NCBI GenBank assembly: GCA_947087145.1 | Contig: CAMUBM010000025.1 | Span: 1-8,095 of the forward strand | Origin: an uncultured Mycoplasmatota bacterium | Lineage (GTDB): Bacteria; Bacillota_I; Bacilli_A; RF39; UBA660 | Direction of reading: 5' to 3' | DNA: 8,095 nt | Shown: positions 1 to 4,695 of the stretch, piece after piece | How positions within the stretch are numbered: position 1 is the stretch's first letter | Layout of the letters: each line of letters starts with the position of its first letter | Position numbers and translations under genes: made by a program | Notes under the pieces: model-generated | What the model saw: the letters and a program-made list of their open reading frames with translations, nothing else | What the model was told of the DNA's origin: nothing | Databases searched by the model: none

Positions 1-418
1 TTTCTACTAGAATATCTGCAGTTGCAAAACTTTCATTTTGCATTTCGTAATATTGAGCAAGTGTCATACCAGAGGTGAGTGCTGTATCTTCTTCTATTGC
101 TGTTCCTTCTTCTTTGGTTGCAGTACATGAAGTGGAAGTAACAATTTTTAGTCCTTCTGTTTCACATATTCCATTGGAGCAACTTCCACCAAATTGTTCG
201 TTATTTGCATTTCTAACTAAAAGATCAATTCTTTCGGGTTGATTATTTAAAACCATATTTTTTAGTAATTGAAATTTTACTCCTAGTTTATTTTCTTCCT
301 TGGTTATACATAAATTGTTCAAATCTATGAAGTTGGAAGTCTGTTCTTCTGCGTTTACATTTGCTGTCATACATAGTGTAAATAATGCAAGTAATATTCC
401 TGTTATTTTCTTTTTCAT
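1..418 (-). CDS. Secreted protein of unknown function, 5' part only (runs off left edge)
   Basis: The frame is open from an ATG at 416-418 to the window edge, giving the first 139 residues. Residues 1-23 look like a type I signal peptide: a KKK start, a hydrophobic core (ITGILLALFTLCMTA) and a probable cut after VNA before EEQ. No proper lipobox precedes Cys16, so a lipoprotein is unlikely. The mature part is acidic to neutral and carries four cysteines (37, 80, 85, 98), which fits disulfides outside the cell; C80 and C85 form a close pair in SCSNGIC. I recognise no domain. A purine-rich AAAGGAAG ribosome site lies just upstream, and the gene is driven by the poly-G promoter at 444-473. That shared promoter design suggests co-regulation with the 512-residue surface protein at 1791-3329. 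Whether it ends in a sorting signal cannot be seen. Confidence 0.8.
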   Translation of the reverse strand, partial: MKKKITGILLALFTLCMTANVNAEEQTSNFIDLNNLCITKEENKLGVKFQLLKNMVLNNQPERIDLLVRNANNEQFGGSCSNGICETEGLKIVTSTSCTATKEEGTAIEEDTALTSGMTLAQYYEMQNESFATADILVE

Positions 419-443
419 TTTTTCTTCCTTTCTTTCTAGTGTC

Positions 444-473
444 ATTATACCCCCCCCCGAAACATTTTGTCAA
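444..473 (-). promoter_or_regulatory. Poly-G spacer promoter P1 (putative phase-variable)
   Basis: On the minus strand a perfect -35 TTGACA (468-473) is followed by an 18-base spacer ending in C plus nine Gs (450-458), and then a perfect -10 TATAAT (444-449). Transcription would start near 437, leaving a leader of about 20 bases to the ATG at 418. A G9 run in this AT-rich background, placed exactly between consensus hexamers, is the arrangement known from phase-variable promoters (Neisseria porA and opc) in which slippage alters spacer length. With eight Gs the spacer would be the optimal 17. Confidence 0.85.
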
Positions 474-511
474 GATATTTATTTTTCATAAATTGGTATT
501 TTATTCTAAAT

Positions 512-536
512 AAAAAAAAAACATTGGAGGTCTGGT
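512..536 (-). terminator. Possible weak terminator after the sortase gene
   Basis: A T10 run (minus strand, complement of A10 at 512-521) begins 15 bases after the sortase stop codon. No GC-rich hairpin precedes it. The only pairing I find is an AT-only stem, AAATAAA with TTTATTT, whose loop includes part of the T run. It may end the transcript weakly; the call rests mainly on the T tract. Confidence 0.3.
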
Positions 537-1127
537 TTATTTGATTAATTTGGCATGAATGACACGCCTTTTGGTAGTTCCATGTGGTCCGGCACAAGTA
601 GATAGAGTAAGAATTTTATCACTTGTTGTTACATTAATTCCCCGATTACCAAAACTTCTTCTTCTAATAGTATTCAAAAATTCTTTGTATTCGTTTGTAC
701 TTCCAAAAGAGGTCGTAATATAATACTCTTCACTTTCAATGACATAATAACTAAAGATTTGGTACTTTCTTAAGTTATGTTTGGTATCAAAAATGTAAAT
801 AATATCGGCGGTTTCTTTATCGAAAAAGTCTTTTTGAAACACATCAGATAGAGAGCCAAACATGGTATTGTTAGGAGTATGGTGTCCAAACAAAACTACA
901 TTTTTATCTTCCCAAGAAGTATTTCGGTAGTCCATGAAAATAGCACCGACGGAATTTTCTTTATTTTTAAAGGAATGATTTAAGTAGTATTCGTTATCGC
1001 TAGTTTGGACCAAAGGGTTGTTTATATACTTGTTATTGAAAACCATCCATCCGACAATGTCTTTATTGGTTTGTTTTAGTTTAGCAAAATCAATTTTCAT
1101 GTCTTCAATTTTTTCTTCTTCTTTCAC
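537..1127 (-). CDS. srtB: Sortase B catalytic domain (3' fragment of the frameshifted gene)
   Basis: This 196-codon stretch contains the complete class B sortase fold signature. KQTNKDIVGWM near residue 18 is the usual domain start. GAIFMDYRN (61-69) is a class B hallmark. The catalytic His is H82 in LFGHHTPNNTMFG, the nucleophile is C178 in LTLSTC, and the transition-state Arg is R187 in TTKRRVIHAKLIK. That spacing and C-terminal block resemble Staphylococcus aureus SrtB. The enzyme would cut a surface-protein sorting signal between Thr and its last residue and transfer the protein to peptidoglycan. The frame is open upstream to about 1220, and the listed start is only the first in-frame GTG, not a convincing start. 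Alone the fragment would be cytoplasmic and not functional as a sortase. Confidence 0.7.
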   Translation of the reverse strand: MKEEEKIEDMKIDFAKLKQTNKDIVGWMVFNNKYINNPLVQTSDNEYYLNHSFKNKENSVGAIFMDYRNTSWEDKNVVLFGHHTPNNTMFGSLSDVFQKDFFDKETADIIYIFDTKHNLRKYQIFSYYVIESEEYYITTSFGSTNEYKEFLNTIRRRSFGNRGINVTTSDKILTLSTCAGPHGTTKRRVIHAKLIK

Positions 1128-1150
1128 TTCTTCATAAACTTCTGGAGGTT

Positions 1151-1693
1151 CTACAAATTCTTCAATGATATTTTCTTTTTCTTCGACGATTTCATCAAGT
1201 TCCTTTTTGAAGAAAATAGTTTATAAGTGTATAAAAGAAAAACGGCACTACATAATAGAAAGAAAAAAATAGAAATTAATTTTTTATATTTGGCTTTTAA
1301 TTTATGTTTCTTTTTGGTTCTTTGTTCCTTTTTTCTTTTTGGTTGTTGCGTTGGGTTTGAAATATTTTTCTTTGTTGTTTCTGTTTTTTGTGAATTTGTT
1401 TTTTTTACTTGTTTACTTTTTGTATTTTTCTTCTTTTTTGGGTCTTGTAAGTAAGCATTGTCAAAATCTTCATATTTGCTTTCTTCTTTTGATGGAGTTA
1501 TTTTTTTTGCTTTTGTGGAAACACTTGAGGACGTTGTTTTTCTTTTTGGGGAAGTTGTTTGTTTGTTTTTATTTGTACTTGAAGACATATTTGTTTTTGT
1601 TTGCTGGTTAGATTTTTTTGGCTGTTTTTTTATTTGGGTTGTATTTTGTCTTTTGGTCGTATTTTCTTTTTTAGTATTCTTTTGACTTGCCAT
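1151..1693 (-). CDS. Cationic tail and membrane anchor of the sortase (5' fragment)
   Basis: This 180-residue frame starts at an ATG with an AAGGAG site (1703-1708). Residues 1-138 are low-complexity and dominated by Lys, Thr, Ser, Gln and Asn (many KK, TTK and KKK blocks), with one acidic patch (ESKYEDFDNAYLQD, about 71-84). Residues about 139-158 form one membrane helix (LISIFFFLLCSAVFLLYTYK). The strongly positive side before the helix places the tail in the cytoplasm and the C-terminus outside, the usual sortase B topology. Frame 1 leaves the sortase frame near residue 161 and ends 17 codons later at TAG. Ordinary SrtB proteins have only a short N-terminal tail, so an extension of about 138 residues is unusual. 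Its role is unknown; binding to acidic lipids, nucleic acid or division-site factors would be speculation. Confidence 0.7.
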   Translation of the reverse strand: MASQKNTKKENTTKRQNTTQIKKQPKKSNQQTKTNMSSSTNKNKQTTSPKRKTTSSSVSTKAKKITPSKEESKYEDFDNAYLQDPKKKKNTKSKQVKKTNSQKTETTKKNISNPTQQPKRKKEQRTKKKHKLKAKYKKLISIFFFLLCSAVFLLYTYKLFSSKRNLMKSSKKKKISLKNL

Positions 1694-1719
1694 TTCTTTT
1701 TTCTCCTTTGCTATTACAA

Positions 1720-1749
1720 ATCATACGCTTTCTTCTTCTCGTTTGTCAA
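1720..1749 (-). promoter_or_regulatory. Sortase promoter
   Basis: TTGACA (1744-1749) and TATGAT (1720-1725) are separated by 18 bases, immediately after the terminator of the upstream gene. The first ten bases, TTGACAAACG, match those of the poly-G promoter at 3358-3388, but the spacer is a purine-rich GAAGAAGAAAG stretch with no G tract. This predicts steady rather than switching expression. Confidence 0.75.
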
Positions 1750-1752
1750 TTT

Positions 1753-1786
1753 AAAAAGAAAACGTTTTATTTTTTCTAAAACGTTT
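1753..1786 (-). terminator. Rho-independent terminator of the surface protein gene
   Basis: A perfect 10-bp stem, AAACGTTTTA (1777-1786) with TAAAACGTTT (1760-1769), encloses a 7-base loop and is followed on the minus strand by TCTTTTT. It begins 5 bases after the TAA at 1791-1793. It separates the surface-protein transcript from the sortase, which has its own promoter. Confidence 0.85.
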
Positions 1787-1790
1787 CTTA

Positions 1791-3329
1791 TTATCTATTT
1801 TTCTTTTGATTTTTTAAGAAGACTGCGACCATTCCAGCAAGGGAAAGAGCACCAAAGGTTCCATATAGAACTACATTTAGCGTGCCTGTTTGGGCATTGT
1901 TTGATTTTTTCTCTTTTCTTGTAAAGTTACTTGTTAGTACGTAGGAAGAAAAATGGTCAAATGTTAATTCTATTTTATCGTCGACTGCTTTTAGGTTTTC
2001 TGCAACCACTTCCATTTCATCTTTTTCAGGGTTGTAATATAGTAAAGTGAATGCTGTGTTATTTAAATACTCTTCTAATTCTTTGGTGTGTTTTTCCGTT
2101 AGATTGTTATCGTTCCAACATTTTTCTAATTTGGCATAACCAGCATCGTCTTTATAATCTTTAAAAGCAGCACAATATTGATCAATTAATTTGTTTCCAA
2201 TTTGGTTTCCAATATATTCTCTTATATTGACACTTAGTTTGTATTCGGTTGGTAAGGTACCGTGGTAAGTAAAGTCAATATATATGGCATCTTTTACATC
2301 CACTAGGCTATCTATTTTGTCTTTGATAATGGATGTTTCCATAGAGATATTATGATTGTAAGTAAAACCTTCTCCTACTTCGTTTTTAATTTCTTTTCCA
2401 TTTAGGAAATAGGTTGATTCTCCTACATTTGTGTATTGGCGAAATAAAATAGTAATGTCTTTTCCTTTTAAAGCATTTACAACTTCGCTTAAGTCTTCTT
2501 TTTCAGAAATATAATAAGTAAAATTGTACGTTTTGTTTGTATCGTAGTCTGTTGGGGTAGGTATTAAGTCTTTGTATTTCTCTAAATTGTTTAAAATTTG
2601 GGCTAAACCTTTTCCCATGTCAGGGGCACTCTTTGGTCCAACATATTGTCCAAAATCATACGCTTTGATGTTCCAGTCAATAGTGATATCTTGTTTTCCT
2701 GAAGCACTTAGTGTTAATGTCGCACTTCCTAAGTCTTTTGCATAGGAAATGACTTCTACAGCATTTGTTGGTTCAGTATCTAATTGGTATGCTTCCCACC
2801 AAGTTTTAGGTTCAGTTTTGTATTCACTATATTCCCACCAAGTTGGTTTTTCTGTGTATTCTGAGTTGCAATATTGTTTATCTTGTGAAAAATTTCCATT
2901 GTTATCTACACATCCTTCGTAGTCTTTTAAAAATTCTTCAAATGTGGCTTTGTTAAATTGTTCGATATAAGTTTCATAATGATTTTTTTCATAAGAGAAA
3001 TCGTATGGTTTTGTCGTTGCAGTTACAATATTTTCATTGCTACTTTTTACTGCAATTGTTCCGACATTATCAAAAACCAAATTGGCAGTTCCATTCATTG
3101 GAACAAATTTTGTTGTATAATCTCCACAACCACCCATTACTATTTTTTCTTCTTTTTTCATGCTTTTCCATTCTGTTAAATAAGAGGGGCCATTTAAACC
3201 ACATCCTGTGTATCCTGTAATTGGTGTATCTTTAAAGTATTCTTCCCAGTAGCCGTCGGCGAAGACGTTTGTACTTCCTAAAAAAAGTACTGTTGCTAAC
3301 ACTAAGATGTAACTCAAAACTCTTTTCAT
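1791..3329 (-). CDS. Secreted surface protein with NAQTG sorting signal
   Basis: The protein has 512 residues. Residues 1-24 form a signal peptide (MKRVLSYILVLATVLFLG, probable cut after VFA before DGY). The C-terminus is a cell-wall sorting signal: NAQTG (478-482), a hydrophobic segment (about 484-505) and the tail KNQKKNR. NAQTG resembles the class B motifs NPQTN (S. aureus) and (S/N)PxTG (Clostridioides difficile), and a class B sortase is the next gene, so it is probably that enzyme's substrate. Residues about 80-105 and 200-225 (TIAVKSSNENIVTA, TLTLSASGKQDITIDW) look like a bacterial Ig-like (Big_2-type) domain split by an insertion rich in Trp and Tyr. Six cysteines (43, 68, 140, 154, 386, 404) suit disulfides. 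LTFDHFSSYVL (455-465) is a common end to wall-anchored proteins. The ATG has an AAAGGAAAGGAA site and a poly-G promoter close upstream. The binding partner or function is unknown. Confidence 0.85.
   Translation of the reverse strand: MKRVLSYILVLATVLFLGSTNVFADGYWEEYFKDTPITGYTGCGLNGPSYLTEWKSMKKEEKIVMGGCGDYTTKFVPMNGTANLVFDNVGTIAVKSSNENIVTATTKPYDFSYEKNHYETYIEQFNKATFEEFLKDYEGCVDNNGNFSQDKQYCNSEYTEKPTWWEYSEYKTEPKTWWEAYQLDTEPTNAVEVISYAKDLGSATLTLSASGKQDITIDWNIKAYDFGQYVGPKSAPDMGKGLAQILNNLEKYKDLIPTPTDYDTNKTYNFTYYISEKEDLSEVVNALKGKDITILFRQYTNVGESTYFLNGKEIKNEVGEGFTYNHNISMETSIIKDKIDSLVDVKDAIYIDFTYHGTLPTEYKLSVNIREYIGNQIGNKLIDQYCAAFKDYKDDAGYAKLEKCWNDNNLTEKHTKELEEYLNNTAFTLLYYNPEKDEMEVVAENLKAVDDKIELTFDHFSSYVLTSNFTRKEKKSNNAQTGTLNVVLYGTFGALSLAGMVAVFLKNQKKNR
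2766..2843 (-). repeat. Two 13-residue Trp-rich tandem repeats in the surface protein
   Basis: Residues 163-175 (TWWEYSEYKTEPK) and 176-188 (TWWEAYQLDTEPT) are adjacent degenerate copies sharing TWWE and TEP. A related GYWEEY occurs just after the signal peptide. The unit lies in the insertion that interrupts the Ig-like region and may be an exposed aromatic binding surface. Confidence 0.6.
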
Positions 3330-3357
3330 TTTTTAATTCCTTTCCTTTAATGGGTCC

Positions 3358-3388
3358 ATTATACCCCCCCCCGAAAAACGTTTGTCAA
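3358..3388 (-). promoter_or_regulatory. Poly-G spacer promoter P2 (putative phase-variable)
   Basis: A perfect TTGACA (3383-3388) and a perfect TATAAT (3358-3363) flank a 19-base spacer ending in C plus nine Gs (3364-3372). The start of transcription would be near 3351, giving a leader of about 22 bases to the ATG at 3329. The C-G9-TATAAT block is identical to that of P1 at 444-473. A 19-base spacer is longer than the optimum, so G7 would give the strongest promoter; the state seen here is predicted to be reduced. Confidence 0.85.
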
Positions 3389-3389
3389 G

Positions 3390-3410
3390 TGGTATTGGTA
3401 AAATTTGGTA
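3390..3410 (-). promoter_or_regulatory. TACCA direct repeats upstream of P2
   Basis: Three copies of TACCA (complements of 3390-3394, 3396-3400 and 3406-3410) lie directly upstream of the -35 box, two of them spaced by 10 bases. The position suits an activator site. One TACCA also lies upstream of P1 (494-498). Short AT-rich repeats can arise by chance. Confidence 0.25.
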
Positions 3411-3431
3411 GAGATATTTTTTTAGTCTCTA
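3409..3431 (-). terminator. Weak hairpin downstream of dinD
   Basis: TAGAGA and TCTCTA pair around an 11-base loop, 46 bases after the dinD stop codon. The sequence that follows on the minus strand is CCAAATTTT rather than a clean T run. It is the only hairpin I find between dinD and P2, so it may end the dinD transcript. Confidence 0.3.
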
Positions 3432-3476
3432 TTTCTATCTTTTCCTATTTCTTTTTTTGGCTAATTTTTGTTTCGT

Positions 3477-4076
3477 TTACTTTTTATGTCTAATGAGTTT
3501 ATCTTTATTTTCTTTTTCTATTTGTTTTAAGCTTTTCTCTGGAGTAGGTAAATCTTCTGGCATCGTTCCTCCTTGCTTTGCAATGAATTTTCTGATTTCT
3601 TTTCCCATAGTATAATGGGTATTATTCGCATTGTTTTCCCCTTTGACATTGTTATTTTTTAACTTTTGTTCTGTTTGTGTTATCCGAAATAAATTCGCTG
3701 CCAATTCTACACTTCCCATATTGTCTAAAATTTCCTCCCTATAACGAAGACCTTTTCTCTTAGCAATATCGTCTGCTGTTTCTCCATTGTTTAAACCTTT
3801 ATATCCAGCATTGTGAAATTTATCAAAGTTTTTGACACCTACATTTTTGGCTATTTGATTTAAAGAATAGTTTCCTTTTCTCGTTAAATTTCTTTGATAC
3901 AATCTTTTTTCTTCTTCTGATAAATTATCATATTCTCTCTCCGATAGTTCTTGTTTTCTTGTTTGAATAGCAAAATAAGTTTGGCCAAGTGCTACAGATT
4001 TCTTTTTAGGATTTGCGTTTTGGACAATTAGATAGCAAGCATATCTTGAAAGACGATAATCTATTGTTTCTCTTTT
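3477..4076 (-). CDS. DinD C-terminal part (3' fragment)
   Basis: This frame carries the larger, conserved part of DinD: the end of the Bro-N-like region (DYRLSRYACYLIVQNAN, then GQTYFAIQTRKQEL) and the C-terminal blocks GYKGLNNGE, KGLRYREEILDNMGS, ELAANLFRITQTE and GGTMPEDLPTPEKS, each with a clear E. coli DinD counterpart. The first plausible start inside the frame is a TTG at 3902, which would give 141 residues and lose the N-terminal half, so independent function is unlikely. Confidence 0.6.
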   Translation of the reverse strand, partial: KRETIDYRLSRYACYLIVQNANPKKKSVALGQTYFAIQTRKQELSEREYDNLSEEEKRLYQRNLTRKGNYSLNQIAKNVGVKNFDKFHNAGYKGLNNGETADDIAKRKGLRYREEILDNMGSVELAANLFRITQTEQKLKNNNVKGENNANNTHYTMGKEIRKFIAKQGGTMPEDLPTPEKSLKQIEKENKDKLIRHKK

Positions 4077-4311
4077 TTGTGTTTGAACCTATTTCAACCA
4101 TTTTCCTGAACTCAGGAAAATGGTCTAAAACCATATTATCGCTTTTCTCACAAGCAATCATTGCCCTTTTTATCACTTGATGGAAATTTTCCCATTTCCT
4201 ATATTCTAGTAAAATCATTAATTCCCTGGCATACCAATATTCATGACCATTTGAGTCAATCTGTTTACTATCATCAAACTTTTTTTCACCATGCAAATTT
4301 AAAGTATTCAT
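4006..4311 (-). CDS. DinD N-terminal part (5' fragment)
   Basis: The frame encodes 101 residues. Residues 1-79 are good DinD sequence of the Bro-N type (FDDSKQIDSNGHEYWYAREL, ACEKSDNMVLDHFPE, MVEIGSNTK). Residues from about 80 onward are out-of-frame sequence up to the TAA at 4006-4008. Confidence 0.6.
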   Translation of the reverse strand: MNTLNLHGEKKFDDSKQIDSNGHEYWYARELMILLEYRKWENFHQVIKRAMIACEKSDNMVLDHFPEFRKMVEIGSNTKKRNNRLSSFKICLLSNCPKRKS

Positions 4312-4367
4312 AATATTCTCCTTCCATTGAGTGGTTATCCTAACAAATTTCGTTTAAAAAATATGCC

Positions 4368-4392
4368 AAAAAAAGAGACACTTCTTATGTCT
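4368..4392 (-). terminator. Terminator of the copper operon
   Basis: On the minus strand AGACAT (4387-4392) pairs with GTGTCT (4376-4381) around the loop AAGAA, with one T-G wobble, and is followed by C and T7 (4368-4374). It lies about 30 bases after the copZ stop and before the dinD ribosome site. The stem is short, so termination may be partial. Confidence 0.6.
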
Positions 4393-4423
4393 TTAAAAAT
4401 TTGTATAAAAAAGACTTAAGATT

Positions 4424-4624
4424 TTATACTATTTCAAACCCTAAGTCTTCTATTTTTTCTTTTACTTCATTTAAAATGCTTTCTTTTTTTACGTCTAAAG
4501 TTACATTTTGTTCTTCTAAATTCACTTTAAATTCATTTATTCCTTTTATTGTAGATACAACATTTTCTATTCTTTTTACGCATCCCTCACAATGCATACC
4601 TTTTATTTTAATTGTTGTTTTCAT
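4424..4624 (-). CDS. copZ: Copper chaperone CopZ-like HMA protein
   Basis: This 66-residue cytosolic protein consists of one heavy-metal-associated domain. The metal site is GMHCEGC with C12 and C15, and the domain ends with the usual EDLGFEIV. Members of this family carry Cu(I) and hand it to the CopA ATPase, and also to CsoR. His before the CxxC (MHCEGC) is common in CopZ-like proteins and some other metal-binding HMAs, so strict copper specificity is inferred from the operon. The ATG has an AAGGAGA site 7 bases upstream. It is the last gene of the operon, 71 bases after the CDF gene, and the csoR-copA-CDF-copZ order on one strand implies co-transcription. Confidence 0.9.
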   Translation of the reverse strand: MKTTIKIKGMHCEGCVKRIENVVSTIKGINEFKVNLEEQNVTLDVKKESILNEVKEKIEDLGFEIV

Positions 4625-4667
4625 ATTTTTTTCTCCTTCTTTTTTGTTCCCTAGCGAAAACGCCTTT

Positions 4668-4682
4668 CTAAAGTAACTTTAG
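4668..4682 (-). repeat. Inverted repeat between the CDF gene and copZ
   Basis: CTAAAG and CTTTAG pair perfectly around a 3-base loop (TTA) in the 71-base gap. There is no T run after it, so it is not a standard terminator. It could be a processing or attenuation hairpin, or chance. Confidence 0.35.
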
Positions 4683-4695
4683 TATATCATATTTT

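Larger units (their letters stand above)
537..1693 (-). pseudogene. srtB: Class B sortase with lysine-rich N-terminal tail, frameshifted
   Basis: Two overlapping reading frames join into one 385-residue sortase if a single base is restored around 1204-1216 (for example A5 to A6 at 1204-1208). The first frame supplies a cytoplasmic tail and a membrane anchor. The second supplies an acidic stalk (KKELDEIVEEKE...) and the whole catalytic domain with His, Cys and Arg. The second frame has no usable start upstream of a GTG at 1127, and from there it would lack any membrane segment, so the halves only make sense together. The gene has its own promoter (1720-1749) and an AAGGAG site 9 bases before the ATG at 1693. 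It sits directly downstream of its likely substrate, the NAQTG-bearing protein at 1791-3329. A -1 ribosomal slip on A AAA AGG would also join the frames, but the site is a poor match to known slippery heptamers. Decay, assembly error and recoding all remain open. Confidence 0.85.
3477..4311 (-). pseudogene. dinD: DNA-damage-inducible protein D, frameshifted
   Basis: Removing one A from the A6 run at 4073-4078 gives a 277-residue protein that matches DinD throughout; E. coli DinD has 274 residues. E. coli DinD is an SOS-induced protein reported to inhibit RecA filament activities. As sequenced, the first frame reads GSNTKKRNN and soon stops, whereas the neighbouring frame reads on as ETIDYRLSRYACYLIVQNAN, the expected DinD continuation. 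The ATG at 4311 has an AAGGAG site 6 bases upstream. Everything else, including the natural stop at 3477-3479, looks intact, so the lesion is recent or is a sequencing error. A -1 ribosomal slip on A AAA AAG would lead to GAG AAA CAA TAG, a stop, so it cannot rescue the gene; only a +1 shift or transcript slippage could. No clear LexA box is visible upstream. The gene is unrelated in function to its neighbours. Confidence 0.88.

Noticed and set aside
370..418. Lipobox around Cys16 of the partial secreted protein
   Set aside because: The residue before Cys is Leu rather than Gly, Ala or Ser, and a normal signal peptidase I site (VNA before EEQ) follows.
288..491. Short reading frames across the P1 promoter on both strands
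   Set aside because: They cross the promoter and the first codons of the secreted protein in other frames, with no ribosome site or family resemblance.
537..1127. A stand-alone sortase starting at GTG 1127
   Set aside because: It would lack the membrane helix, the frame stays open with coherent stalk sequence to about 1220, and no promoter or good ribosome site precedes it.
1227..1924. Several overlapping plus-strand reading frames rich in Phe, Leu and Val
   Set aside because: They are the antisense of the Lys-rich sortase tail and the end of the surface protein. Poly-T runs give Phe-rich nonsense, and there are no ribosome sites or family features.
4070..4080. Programmed -1 frameshift at A AAA AAG in dinD
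   Set aside because: The heptamer is a perfect slippery sequence, but a -1 shift reaches a TAG within four codons. The intact frame needs +1.
4324..4367. LexA/SOS box upstream of dinD
   Set aside because: CGAAATTTGTTAG has a superficial resemblance, but the half-sites do not fit the Bacillota CGAAC-N4-GTTCG spacing.
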